NCBI RefSeq assembly: GCF_003014485.1
Contig: NZ_PYGA01000001.1
Span: 1-64,000 of the forward strand
Length of the DNA stretch: 64,000 nucleotides
Direction of reading: 5' to 3'
Source of the DNA: Murinocardiopsis flavida
GTDB taxonomy: Bacteria; Actinomycetota; Actinomycetes; Streptosporangiales; Streptosporangiaceae
Shown: one piece after another, positions 33,967-42,910 of the stretch
Layout: every line of letters starts with the position of its first letter
Numbering within the stretch: the first letter of the stretch is position 1
Program-made: the position numbers and the translations under genes
Notes under the pieces: generated by a model
What the model saw: only the letters and a program-made list of their open reading frames with translations
Databases searched by the model: none
What the model was told of the DNA's origin: nothing

Positions 33967-36144
33967 ATGATGCGAGAACCCACCCGGCCCGACCCCGTGC
34001 GCATCGGCATCGACGTCGGCGGCACCTTCACCGACGCCGTCGCCGTGAGCGCCGCCGACTACTCCGTCCTCGGGCAGGTCAAGGTGCCCACCAGCCACGA
34101 CCACGCCGACGGGGTCGCGCACGGCATCATGACCGCGCTGGACCGACTGCTCGACGGCATCGGCGTCAGCGCCGACGACGTCGCGTTCCTCGCGCACGGC
34201 ACCACGCAGGCCACCAACGCCCTCCTCGAAGGGGACGTCGCGACCATCGGCATCGTGGGGGTCGGCAGCGGGTTCGACGCGTTCGCCACCGGCCGGCTGC
34301 GTTCGCTGGGCCGGCTCCGGCTCGACTCGGGGCACCCCCTCCCCGTCCGCTATGCCGCGCTGCGCGACCCCGAGGACGCGGCCGCCGCGCTCAGCGGCGT
34401 CGACGCGGTGATCGCCGACGGCGCCGAGGTCATCGTCGCGGTCGAACCCTTCAGCGTGGACGACCCCCGGGGCGAGACCGCCGTGCTCGACGCCGCTGCG
34501 CTCCGGTCGGTCCCCGCCACCGCCACCCACGAGATCACGCAGCTCTACGGCCTGGCCAAGCGCGCCCGCACGGCGGCGCTCAACGCCGGCGTCATGCCCC
34601 GCATGCTGCAAACGGCCGACCTCGTCGAACAGAGCATCCGCAAGGCCGGTGTGAGCGCCCCGCTGATGGTGATGCGCTGCGACGGCGGCGTCATGACGCT
34701 GCCGGAGATGCGCCACCGCCCGCTGCTGACCGTGCTCTCCGGCCCCGCCGCGGGAGTGGCGGGCGCGCTGATGGGCGAGAAGGTCAGCGAGGGCGTCTTC
34801 CTGGAGACCGGGGGGACCTCGACCGACATCAGCGTCATCCGGCGCGGCCGCGTGCAGATCCGCCACGCGGCGCTGGGCGGCAAGGAGACCTACCTGTCGG
34901 CGCTGGACGTGCGCACGGTCGGCATCGGCGGGGGCTCGCTGCTGCGGCTCGGCGGCGGCGCCGGGGACGGGCAGGCGGCCATCACCGGTGTCGGCCCGCG
35001 CAGCGCGCACATCGCGGGCCTGCCCTACGCCTGCTTCGCCGACCCGGCCGACCTGGCGGGCGCCCGCCTGGTCCGCGTCAGCCCGCAGGCGGCCGACCCG
35101 TCGGACTACGCCGTCCTCGACACCGGGGACCGGCGCTTCGCCCTCACCGTCACCTGCGCCGCCAACGCAGCGGGCGTCGTCCCCGAGGGCGACTACGCGC
35201 GCTCCGATCCCGACACCGCCCGGATCGCCCTGGAGCCGCTCGCGCGGGCGCTGGGCGTCGGTGTCCCCGAGGCCGCCCGCGCCGTCCTGGGCCGGGCCGC
35301 CGACCGGGTCGGCGCCGTCGTCGACGAGCTCATCGACGACTACGGGCTCGACCGCGACGTGTGCTCCCTCGTCGGGGGCGGCGGCGGGGCCGCCACCGTC
35401 ACCCCCTACCTGGGTGAGCGCATGGGGCTGGACGCGCGCATCGCCGCGCACAGCGAGGTGATCAGCCCGCTCGGCGTCGCCCTCGCGCTGGTCCGCGAGT
35501 CCGTCGAGCGGATCGTCCCCGGCGCCACGCACGCCGACGTGCTCGCCGTGCGCGCCGAGGCCGAACAGGCCGTGCTCCGGCAGGGGGCCGACCCCGCGGG
35601 GGTGGAGGTGGACGTCACGGTCGACCCCCAGCGCAACCTCGTCACCGCCGTCGCCACGGGCGCCACCGGGCTGCGCGCCAAGGACCGCGCCGCAGCGGCC
35701 GACGAGTCCGCCGTCCGCGGCGCGGCGGCGGCCAGCCTCGGCGCCGACCCCGGCGCGCTCACCGAGTACGCCGCCAACGGCTGGTACCGGGTCCTGGGCC
35801 TGGCGCGGCGGCACGGCGGCCGGTTCGGCCGGTTCGCGCGCGAGCGCACCCACGTGCGCGTGGTCGACGCCGAGGGCGTCGTGCGCCTGCACAGCGCCGA
35901 CGCGCAGGTGGACGTCCTGCCCGCGGCCGAGGCCGAGGGCCGCCTCAGGGACCTCGTCGCCGAGCGCACCGCCTACGGCGACGGCGGCGCCGTTCCCCCC
36001 GCCGTGTGGCTGCTGCTCGGCCCCAAGATCGCGGACCTGTCGGGCGTCCTCGACCCCGGGCACCTCCTCGCGCTCGCCTCGACCGAGATCGGCGGCCGCC
36101 CGCCGGACGAGGGCGTGGTCGTCCTCATGGAGACGCGGCGATGA
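33967..36144 (+). CDS. Hydantoinase/oxoprolinase (HyuA)-family protein
   Basis: A 725-aa ASKHA-fold protein. The phosphate-1 motif IGIDVGGTFTDAV begins near residue 13, then HGTTQATNAL, SGPAAGVAGA and LETGGTSTDIS near 275-283, as in HyuA and 5-oxoprolinase alpha parts. Members hydrolyse cyclic amides or carboxylate ketones with ATP. No HyuB-type partner gene is in the window. ATG 33967 is preceded by GAAGGGG; a second ATG follows at once. Its stop overlaps the next gene by 4 bp, which implies translational coupling. The true substrate is unknown. Confidence 0.88.
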   Translation: MMREPTRPDPVRIGIDVGGTFTDAVAVSAADYSVLGQVKVPTSHDHADGVAHGIMTALDRLLDGIGVSADDVAFLAHGTTQATNALLEGDVATIGIVGVGSGFDAFATGRLRSLGRLRLDSGHPLPVRYAALRDPEDAAAALSGVDAVIADGAEVIVAVEPFSVDDPRGETAVLDAAALRSVPATATHEITQLYGLAKRARTAALNAGVMPRMLQTADLVEQSIRKAGVSAPLMVMRCDGGVMTLPEMRHRPLLTVLSGPAAGVAGALMGEKVSEGVFLETGGTSTDISVIRRGRVQIRHAALGGKETYLSALDVRTVGIGGGSLLRLGGGAGDGQAAITGVGPRSAHIAGLPYACFADPADLAGARLVRVSPQAADPSDYAVLDTGDRRFALTVTCAANAAGVVPEGDYARSDPDTARIALEPLARALGVGVPEAARAVLGRAADRVGAVVDELIDDYGLDRDVCSLVGGGGGAATVTPYLGERMGLDARIAAHSEVISPLGVALALVRESVERIVPGATHADVLAVRAEAEQAVLRQGADPAGVEVDVTVDPQRNLVTAVATGATGLRAKDRAAAADESAVRGAAAASLGADPGALTEYAANGWYRVLGLARRHGGRFGRFARERTHVRVVDAEGVVRLHSADAQVDVLPAAEAEGRLRDLVAERTAYGDGGAVPPAVWLLLGPKIADLSGVLDPGHLLALASTEIGGRPPDEGVVVLMETRR

Positions 36145-36836
36145 CCGGCGCGCCGGCCCTCGCACCCGGGGAGAACCGGCCCGGGGCGGCGCTCGAAGCG
36201 GACTACGCCCGCATCGGGCGCACCGGCGACGCGGACCTCGCCGCCGACCTGCTCGCCGGCACCCCCTCGCACGAGGAGCGGGACCGGGGGCTGCTGCTCG
36301 AATGGGCCGCCGTCGCGCTGGAGTTCGGCGGGGAGATGGCCGCCGCTGCGGCGGGCCCCGCGCCGCGGGAGGCGGCGGGGGTCCACGACGCCGCCACCGG
36401 CGGGGTGCGCCCCGGCGAGATCCTGCTCGCCGAGTACGTGCACCGGGCCGCGGGCTCCCGCGTCGTCGTCTACTCCGACGCGGTCGACTACGCGCACCGG
36501 GTCGCCACGGCCGCGGGGTGGGGTGCGGAGTGCCCGCGCGGCGCGGTGCGCCGGGCCGCGCTGGCCCATGAGGAGGCCCACCGCATGCTGCACACCGGAC
36601 GCGGCAGAGAGCTGCGCCGCCGGCTCGACCACACGGCTCTGCGCATCGGCCCCCTGCGCCTGCGCGGGCACGTGGTCGGCGCCGACGAGATCGCCGCGCA
36701 CGCCTACGCGCGCGGGCGGGGCGCCATGCGCCGCAGTCCGCTCGCGCTCACCGCGGCGATCGCCGCGACCCTTGCCCACCAGAGCCCGGACCATCAGGGA
36801 CCGGACCAGCGAACACGCTCCGGAGACCGCCTGTGA
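36141..36836 (+). CDS. Unrecognised soluble protein with an HExxH motif
   Basis: A 231-aa protein that I do not recognise. Residues 143-147 read HEEAH inside a helix (ALAHEEAHRMLH), with a further His at 151, so zinc binding is possible. There is no signal peptide or membrane segment. The region before it (VVVYSDAVDYAHRVATAAGW) looks like alternating strand and helix. It overlaps the hydantoinase-family gene by 4 bp (ATGA) and the permease gene by 4 bp (GTGA), so the three are translated together. It could be a metal-dependent hydrolase acting between the hydantoinase-like protein and transport, but no function can be assigned. Confidence 0.75.
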   Translation: MTGAPALAPGENRPGAALEADYARIGRTGDADLAADLLAGTPSHEERDRGLLLEWAAVALEFGGEMAAAAAGPAPREAAGVHDAATGGVRPGEILLAEYVHRAAGSRVVVYSDAVDYAHRVATAAGWGAECPRGAVRRAALAHEEAHRMLHTGRGRELRRRLDHTALRIGPLRLRGHVVGADEIAAHAYARGRGAMRRSPLALTAAIAATLAHQSPDHQGPDQRTRSGDRL

Positions 36837-38158
36837 CCGCCCTGGGAATCCTGCTCGCCATGGCGGTGGGCGTCGGCCTCATGCTGACCCGCCGCCTGCC
36901 CACCGCATTCGCCCTCGTCCTGCTGTCGGTCGCCATCGCGCTGATCGCGGGCGCCCCGCTCACCGGCGACGACGGCAGCGTCGTCGGGACGGTCATCGAG
37001 GAGGGCGCGCCGCGCCTGGCCGCGACCATGATCGCCATCCTGCTCGGCTGCTGGCTGGGCACGCTCATGTCCGAGGCGGGGATCGCCTCGACGCTGGTCC
37101 GCAAGATCGTGGAGTTCGGCGGCGAGCGGCCCTCCGTTGTGGCGGTCGGCGTCTTCCTCGTCGCCATCCTCTGCGGCAGCATCACCGGGTCGGCGCCCGC
37201 CGCGATGCTCGCCGGGGTCGTCGGCATCCCCGCGATGATCGCCGTCGGCGTCACCCCCACCGTCGCCGCCGGAACGGTCCTGGTGGGGATCGCCGCCGGC
37301 CTGCCGCTGGAGCTGATCAACTGGCAGTTCCTCTCCGACGCCATCGGTGTGCCGGTGGCCACCGTCCAGCACTTCCAGCTCCGCATGTTCCCCATCGCCC
37401 TGGTCGGCGGCCTGGCCTACATCCTGATCGAGATGCGGCGGAAGGGCACGCGGCACACCTGGGCCGTGCGCGTCCCCGCCGCGGCGGGCGGCGGCGGGCG
37501 CCCCGGCGGCCGCCGCGAGCGCGCCGCGGAGCGCCGGCGTCGCCGCGGCGACGCCCCCTGGTACGCGCTGGTCACGCCGCTCGTCCCGATCGTGCTTGCG
37601 CTGGGCCTGGAGATCCCCATCGTGCCCGCGCTGCTCGCCGGGGTCGTCTTCGCCCTGGTCACGGCCGTGCCCTGGCGGGACATGACGGCCACGGCCCTGC
37701 GCACGCTCTACCGGTCGTTCGACGTCGCGGCGCCGCCCATCGTCCTGTTCATCGCGATCGGCATGCTGCTGGCGGCCGTGAACCTGCCGGGCGCCGTGGC
37801 GGCGCTCAGCCCCGTCGTCACCGCGATCAGCCCGAGCAACCCGGTCCTGTTCGTGCTGCTCTTCGCCCTCCTGGTCCCGCTGAGCCTCTACCGCGGGCCG
37901 ATGAACATCTTCGGCCTCGGCGCGGGTGTGGCGGGCGTGCTCATCTCCGGCGGCATCTACCCGGCCCCGGCCGTGCTCGGCCTCATGGCGTCCTACGGGC
38001 AGGTCCTGGGCGTGTCCGACCCCACCAGTACGCAGACCGTGTGGAGCGCGCAGTACGCCGGGGTGCGCCCGGAGCGTTCGATGCTGTCGACCATCCCCTA
38101 CACGTGGGCGATCGCCATCGCCGGGCTCGTCCTCACCGTCGTCCTCTACCTGCTGTGA
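36833..38158 (+). CDS. GntP/IT-superfamily-like organic anion permease
   Basis: A 441-aa integral membrane protein with about 11-12 hydrophobic helices, two halves joined by a basic cytoplasmic loop at about 205-240 (many Arg). The ILCGSITGSAPAAMLAG and LSLYRGPMNIFGLG stretches resemble the paired re-entrant motifs of gluconate/citrate-type symporters. GTG 36833 overlaps the previous stop. As last gene of the LacI operon it probably imports the carboxylate or amide substrate. The exact family is uncertain. Confidence 0.75.
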   Translation: MTALGILLAMAVGVGLMLTRRLPTAFALVLLSVAIALIAGAPLTGDDGSVVGTVIEEGAPRLAATMIAILLGCWLGTLMSEAGIASTLVRKIVEFGGERPSVVAVGVFLVAILCGSITGSAPAAMLAGVVGIPAMIAVGVTPTVAAGTVLVGIAAGLPLELINWQFLSDAIGVPVATVQHFQLRMFPIALVGGLAYILIEMRRKGTRHTWAVRVPAAAGGGGRPGGRRERAAERRRRRGDAPWYALVTPLVPIVLALGLEIPIVPALLAGVVFALVTAVPWRDMTATALRTLYRSFDVAAPPIVLFIAIGMLLAAVNLPGAVAALSPVVTAISPSNPVLFVLLFALLVPLSLYRGPMNIFGLGAGVAGVLISGGIYPAPAVLGLMASYGQVLGVSDPTSTQTVWSAQYAGVRPERSMLSTIPYTWAIAIAGLVLTVVLYLL

Positions 38159-38279
38159 GCGGGTGCGACGGCACGGCCGGCCGTCCCGCGGCCGCACGTG
38201 GGTCGCTGGCGGCGGCCGGTGCGGCCCGCGGGCGGCGGGCCCGAGGCCGGCCCGTGGCCCATGTCACAGCGGCAAGGCG

Positions 38280-38310
38280 TTGAGTGTGCCGTGACGGCAC
38301 AGCGTCTCAT
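38280..38310 (+). promoter_or_regulatory. MerR-type promoter of the S9 peptidase gene
   Basis: TTGAGT (38280-38285) and TCTCAT (38305-38310) are separated by 19 bp, 2 bp longer than normal. The palindrome TGTGCCGTGACGGCACA (38285-38301) lies in this spacer. The promoter of the MerR gene at 41.1 kb has the same build and nearly the same dyad. Confidence 0.65.
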
Positions 38311-38344
38311 CGTTCACAGCACGCACGTGAACGAGAGGAACACC

Positions 38345-40234
38345 ATGGCACTGCCCGACCTGATCCCTGTAGAGGACTTCTTCGGCCCGCCCGAGCGCGC
38401 CGCGGCGCGGATCTCCCCGGACGGCACCCGGATCGCCTACCTGGCGCCGTGGCGGAACCGGCTCAACGTCTGGGTCCAGGACCTCGACGGCGGCGCCGAG
38501 CCACGGTGCGTGACCGCCGACGAGACCCGCAGCGTGACGACCCACCAGTGGGGCGACGACCCCCGCTGGCTACTCTACACCCAGGACAGCGGCGGCGACG
38601 AGAACTGGCACCTGTACCGGGTCGACCTGGACGACCCGGGGTCCGCTGCGGTCGACCTCACCCCGTTCCCCGGGGCCAGGGTGCTGGGCTTCGAGCCGTC
38701 CCCCGGCCGGCCCGGCCGGATGACGCTGCTGCTCAACGCCAGGACGCCCGCGGAGTTCGACCTGCACGAGGTCGACGTCGCCACCGGTGAGCTCACGCTG
38801 CTGGCCGCGTGCACCGGCCCCGGGCAGGGGCTGTTCCGGGCCGGTGCCGACGGCCTGTTCTCCTCCTCGCTGACCGCAGAGGGCGACATGGAGATATCGC
38901 GCGTGGACCCCGCGACGGGCGCGCTGCACCGCGTCCTGGTGTGGGACGGCGCCGACTACCCGCTGGGGGTCTACCCGAGGCAGGTCACACCGGAGGGGAC
39001 CGGCATGTGGGTCGGCTCCTACGGGGACGGCGACCGCACCCGGCTGGTGCGGGTCGACCTGGACACGGGCGAGGAGACCGAGGTCGACAGCCACCCGGAG
39101 TACGACATCGACGTCCGCGGCCTTGTCTTCCCCGCCCTTCCCCAGGCGCTGATCCAGGACCGGCAGGGCGCGCTGCTGGGCGTGCGCTACCGCGGCGAAC
39201 GCCAGGTGATCCACGCACTGGACCCGCGGTTCGCCGAGGTCCTGGCCGCCCTCGAAAAGCTGTCGGACGGCGACCTGGACGCGGTGTCGTGCGACGACAG
39301 CGGCAATCGGTGGGTCGTCTCCTTCGCCCACGACCGCGATCCTGGCGTGAACTGGTTCTACGACCACGCCACCGGCGAGTCGCGGCTGCTGTTCCGGCCC
39401 TACCCGCACCTCGACCCGGCCGCGATGGCACCCATGCTGCCCGTCAGCATCACCGCGCGCGACGGCCTCCGGCTGCCGTCCTACCTGACCCTGCCCGCCG
39501 GGGTTGAGCCCGCCGGGCTGCCGCTGGTGCTGGTGGTCCACGGCGGCCCCTGGACCCGCGACTGCTGGGGCTTCAACAAGGGCGCGCAGCTGCTGGCAAA
39601 CCGGGGCTACGCGGTGCTCCAGGTGAACTTCCGCGGCTCGACCGGGTTCGGCAAGGCGCACACGCAGGCCGGTGTCGGCGAGCTCGCCGGTGCCATGCAC
39701 GACGACCTGATCGACGCGGTCGACTGGGCGGTGGCCCAGGGCTACGCCGACCCCGACCGGGTCGGGATCTTCGGCGGCTCCTACGGCGGATACGCCGCGC
39801 TCGTCGGGGCCGCGTTCACCCCGGACCGCTTCGCCGCGGCGATCGACGTCGTCGGCATCTCCAACCTGGCGAACTTCATGCGCACCCAGCCGGATTTCGC
39901 ACGCCCCGGCCTGGTCAACAACTGGTACCGCTACGTCGGCGACCCCGCCGACCCGGCGCAGGAGGCCGACATGCTGGCCCGCTCGCCCATCAGCCGGATC
40001 GACGACATCCGCACGCCGCTGCTGGTCGTCCAGGGCGCCAACGACGTCCGCGTCGTCCAGGCCGAGTCCGACCAGATCGTCGGGTCCCTGCGCGACCGCG
40101 GCGTCGAGGTCGAGTACACCGTGTTCCCCGACGAAGGCCACGACTTCGTGAACCCGGAGAACCAGATCGCGTTGTACAGCTCTGTCGCGCGCTTCCTCGC
40201 CGCGCACCTGGGCGGCCGTGATGACCACCGCTGA
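38345..40234 (+). CDS. S9-family (prolyl-oligopeptidase-type) serine peptidase
   Basis: A 629-aa two-domain enzyme. The N-terminal beta-propeller (about 15-350) carries repeated WVQDLDGG, RVDLDTGEE-type strands. The C-terminal alpha/beta hydrolase domain has VVHGGPWTRD, nucleophile Ser479 in GGSYGGY, Asp567 in GANDVRV and His599 in EGHDF, so the triad is complete. No signal peptide, hence probably a cytoplasmic acyl-aminoacyl/oligopeptidase. ATG 38345 has GAGAGGAA close upstream; an in-frame extension would run through the promoter dyad. Probably controlled by the MerR protein encoded nearby. Confidence 0.93.
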   Translation: MALPDLIPVEDFFGPPERAAARISPDGTRIAYLAPWRNRLNVWVQDLDGGAEPRCVTADETRSVTTHQWGDDPRWLLYTQDSGGDENWHLYRVDLDDPGSAAVDLTPFPGARVLGFEPSPGRPGRMTLLLNARTPAEFDLHEVDVATGELTLLAACTGPGQGLFRAGADGLFSSSLTAEGDMEISRVDPATGALHRVLVWDGADYPLGVYPRQVTPEGTGMWVGSYGDGDRTRLVRVDLDTGEETEVDSHPEYDIDVRGLVFPALPQALIQDRQGALLGVRYRGERQVIHALDPRFAEVLAALEKLSDGDLDAVSCDDSGNRWVVSFAHDRDPGVNWFYDHATGESRLLFRPYPHLDPAAMAPMLPVSITARDGLRLPSYLTLPAGVEPAGLPLVLVVHGGPWTRDCWGFNKGAQLLANRGYAVLQVNFRGSTGFGKAHTQAGVGELAGAMHDDLIDAVDWAVAQGYADPDRVGIFGGSYGGYAALVGAAFTPDRFAAAIDVVGISNLANFMRTQPDFARPGLVNNWYRYVGDPADPAQEADMLARSPISRIDDIRTPLLVVQGANDVRVVQAESDQIVGSLRDRGVEVEYTVFPDEGHDFVNPENQIALYSSVARFLAAHLGGRDDHR

Positions 40235-40274
40235 ACGCGGCCGGCGGCTCCGTCGGGCACCCGCCTCGCCTGAG

Positions 40275-40292
40275 GGGCCCGTGGCCGGGCCC
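40275..40292 (+). terminator. Hairpin behind the S9 peptidase gene
   Basis: GGGCCCG and CGGGCCC pair around TGGC, 40 bp after the peptidase stop. Confidence 0.5.
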
Positions 40293-40345
40293 TTCGGGCG
40301 TCGGGCGGCGGGGCGCGCGGGCGGGCCGCACCGCCGGGGCCCGCG

Positions 40346-41005
40346 GTGAGCGCCAGACTCGGGGGCTTCGGGGGCGGGGACGGCGGCGGGGACGGCGGCG
40401 GGGACGGCGCGCGGCTGCGCCCGTTGCGGCGCCGCGAAGTGCTCCACCGCGCGCTCTACACCGTCGAGCACCCGGGCCCGGGCGGCGCCCGGGTCAGCTA
40501 CACGGCGGAGGTCGACGCCGCCAGGGACGACGGGCGCGCCGTGCTGTACGCCGACGGAGCGCGGCGCGCGACGGCCGACATGCCGGCCGCGTTCCCCGTC
40601 GATGGCGGCGTCATCGAGGTCGACGTGTCCCTCTACGGGGTGCGCCGCGTCCACCTGGTCCTCGACGGCGGCGGGGAACGGCGCCTCGACCCGGTGCCCG
40701 GTACCCTGGAGCACCGGCGCGCCCGGCTGGAGCGCCGCAACCCGAAGCTGAGCCGGGCCATCGCGTGGCTGGCCATCGGGATCCTGGCGGCCAACCTCGT
40801 CCTGGCCGTCCCGCAGGCGGTCGAGATGTTCACCGCGATCCCGAAGGTCGCCGCCTCGATCGGCACCTTCACCTCGCCGATCGCCCTGCCGATGTGGCTC
40901 AACGTCACCCTGGTCCTCGGCGGCGCCCTGGCCGGCGTGGAGCGGGTGCTCACACTGCGGAACAACCGGGTGCTCGACTTCGAGACCATCTGGACGAGCC
41001 TGTGA
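40346..41005 (+). CDS. Small membrane protein of unknown function
   Basis: A 219-aa protein. Residues 5-22 are a Gly/Asp repeat (GGGDGGGDGGGDG); about 30-125 are soluble, strand-rich and Arg-rich; two hydrophobic segments follow at about 138-158 (AIAWLAIGILAANLVLAVP) and 180-198 (LPMWLNVTLVLGGALAG). The GTG start at 40346 lacks a ribosome site, so the first 25 residues are doubtful. It lies between the S9 peptidase and MerR genes, which share a promoter dyad, so it may be cotranscribed with the peptidase and belong to the same response. Function unknown. Confidence 0.6.
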   Translation: MSARLGGFGGGDGGGDGGGDGARLRPLRRREVLHRALYTVEHPGPGGARVSYTAEVDAARDDGRAVLYADGARRATADMPAAFPVDGGVIEVDVSLYGVRRVHLVLDGGGERRLDPVPGTLEHRRARLERRNPKLSRAIAWLAIGILAANLVLAVPQAVEMFTAIPKVAASIGTFTSPIALPMWLNVTLVLGGALAGVERVLTLRNNRVLDFETIWTSL

Positions 41006-41077
41006 CCCCGGCCGCCCGGGCGGCAGCTTGAGGCGGCACGGCCAGGCGGCGGTCCGCGCGGGGCCGCGGACGGGTCC

Positions 41078-41108
41078 TTGACTGTGCCGTGGCGGCATGG
41101 TTTCCAAT
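41078..41108 (+). promoter_or_regulatory. MerR-type autoregulated promoter
   Basis: TTGACT (41078-41083) and TCCAAT (41103-41108) have a 19-bp spacer containing most of the imperfect dyad TGTGCCGTGGCGGCATG (41083-41099). MerR proteins untwist such long-spacer promoters. It lies 47 bp before the MerR start. Confidence 0.7.
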
Positions 41109-41154
41109 GGCATCTCGAAGGCACGAGGCCACCGGCCGATCCGAGGAGGGGAAC

Positions 41155-41901
41155 ATGGGCTGGAGTACCCGCCAGTTGGCCGATCTGGCCGGCACGAGTC
41201 TGCGGACGGTGCGGCATTACCACGACGTGGGCCTGCTGGCCGAGCCGGCGCGGCGCGCCAACGGCTACAAGAACTACGGGGTGGAGCACCTGGTGCGCGT
41301 GATGCGCATCCAGCGCCTGTCGGGCCTCGGGTTCTCCCTGCCCCAGATCGCGGAGATGGGCGAGGCCGACGAATACCCCGAACAGGAACTGCGCACACTG
41401 GACGCCGAGCTGGGCGAGACCATCAAGCGCCTTCAGCGGGTGCGTGCGGAGCTGGCGCTGGTGATGCGCAGGGCCAGCCCGACCGAGCTGCCCCCCGAGA
41501 TGGCGCTCGCCGTCGCCGACGCCGACATGTCGACGGCCGACCGCTCGCTGATGGTGGTCTGGAGCCGGCTGACCGGGCCGGAGGCGCTGGCGTCCTTCAC
41601 CAAGGCGATCCAGAACCACGAGGCCGGCCCGGCCGACAGGGAGTTCGAGGAGCTGCCGGCCGACGCCGACGAGCAGACCCGCCGCGAACTCGCCGACCGC
41701 CTGCTCCCCACCGCCCGGGGGTTCTTCGAGTCCAACCCGGAGCTGCACGACCCCGTGGCCATGGCGCCGAAGGGCCCGCGCAAGGCGGCCCAGACTCTCA
41801 ACGCGGCCATGGAGGACCTGTACAACCCGGCCCAGCGCGACGTCCTGGCCCGCGTCGGACGGATGCTGAAAGCCGATACCGATCCGCAGGCGGATCGCTG
41901 A
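41155..41901 (+). CDS. MerR-family transcriptional regulator
   Basis: A 248-aa regulator. The N-terminal winged helix begins STRQLADLAGTSLRTVRHYH, then NGYKNYGVEHLVR and a dimerisation coiled coil at about 80-115. The last 125 residues form a larger effector domain than in metal-sensing MerR proteins, with no cysteine cluster, pointing to an organic ligand. ATG 41155 is preceded by GAGGAGGGG. Its own promoter and that of the S9 peptidase share a dyad in a 19-bp spacer, so it probably activates both. Confidence 0.92.
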   Translation: MGWSTRQLADLAGTSLRTVRHYHDVGLLAEPARRANGYKNYGVEHLVRVMRIQRLSGLGFSLPQIAEMGEADEYPEQELRTLDAELGETIKRLQRVRAELALVMRRASPTELPPEMALAVADADMSTADRSLMVVWSRLTGPEALASFTKAIQNHEAGPADREFEELPADADEQTRRELADRLLPTARGFFESNPELHDPVAMAPKGPRKAAQTLNAAMEDLYNPAQRDVLARVGRMLKADTDPQADR

Positions 41902-41958
41902 CCGGCGGCGGTCCGACCGATCTCCCGCGCTGGGTACGAGGGGGCAGCGCGGGCCGGG

Positions 41959-42007
41959 CCCAGTGGTGCCGCCGTCCCGGGCCGCGGCCGCCCGAGGCAC
42001 CACTGGG
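41959..42007. terminator. Bidirectional hairpin between MerR and ABC permease genes
   Basis: CCCAGTGGTGCC (41959-41970) pairs perfectly with GGCACCACTGGG (41996-42007) around a 25-base GC-rich loop, between convergent genes. Confidence 0.7.
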
Positions 42008-42100
42008 ACACCCCCGGAGGGCGCGGAACCGCACGGCGGCCCTGACCGGCGGCCCCGGCCGGCGGCCGCGCCCCCGGGCGACCCGGGTAGGCGGAGCGGG

Positions 42101-42910
42101 TCAGCGTTTTCGGCTGTAGGCGGCGACCGCCAATGGGCAGAACACGGCCAGGATCGCCGCGGACCAGATGAGGGTCTGGGCGATGGAGTCGCCGGCCGGG
42201 GTGCCGGTGAGCAAGGCGCGCGAGGCGTCCATGGCGTGGCTGACGGGGTTGTTCCCCGCCCAGGCCTGGAGCCAGCCGGGGAGGGTCCCGACGGGGGCGG
42301 CGAGGCTGGACCCGAGCATCAGCGGGATGAAGGCGATGAACGCGAAGCCCATCACCGCGTTCTCGTCCTTCACGAGGACGCCGAGGAACACCGTGACCCA
42401 GCTCAGGCAGAACCCGAATCCGAGTACCAGCGCGACCGCCGCCACCGCGGCGGCCGCGTCGGTCTGGACGCGGAAGCCCATGAGGAAGCCGATGCCGAAC
42501 AGCAGGCCGATGGCGACGACGTAGCGGACCGTGTCGGCGAGGATCGAGCCGAGCAGCGGCGCCGACCGGCCGATCGGCAGGCTGCGGAACCGGTCGAAGA
42601 CGCCCTTCTTGATGTCGATGTTGATGCTCAGTCCGCTGGAGAGCATTCCGGACAGCCCCGCTCCCATGACGACGATGCCGGGGAAGAGGTAATCCAGGTA
42701 TTCGCCGGTCGACCCGGCGACGGAGCCGCCGAACAGGTAGACGAACAGCATGAGGAAGATCGCGGGGGTGAGGACCCCGTTGACGAGCGCGCCGGGGTTG
42801 CGGGCCGACTTGGCGAGGCTGCGCCCGGCGAGGATGAGGCTGTGCCGGAGCAGGCCGGCGGGACGGCGGCGCACGGCGTCGGGTGGCCCGATGGTGGTGA
42901 TGGCGGTCAT
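42101..42910 (-). CDS. ABC-2 type drug exporter permease (DrrB-like)
   Basis: A 269-aa membrane protein with six hydrophobic helices (first LTPAIFLMLFVYLFGG near 45, last AILAVFCPLAVAAYS near the C terminus), preceded by a cytoplasmic tail. The family partners with DrrA-type ATPases to export daunorubicin-like drugs or lipids. Its ATG overlaps the ATPase stop by 4 bp (ATGA), so the two subunits are made together. It lies about 13 kb from the NRPS gene; a role in exporting the cluster product is possible but not shown. Confidence 0.9.
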   Translation of the reverse strand: MTAITTIGPPDAVRRRPAGLLRHSLILAGRSLAKSARNPGALVNGVLTPAIFLMLFVYLFGGSVAGSTGEYLDYLFPGIVVMGAGLSGMLSSGLSINIDIKKGVFDRFRSLPIGRSAPLLGSILADTVRYVVAIGLLFGIGFLMGFRVQTDAAAAVAAVALVLGFGFCLSWVTVFLGVLVKDENAVMGFAFIAFIPLMLGSSLAAPVGTLPGWLQAWAGNNPVSHAMDASRALLTGTPAGDSIAQTLIWSAAILAVFCPLAVAAYSRKR

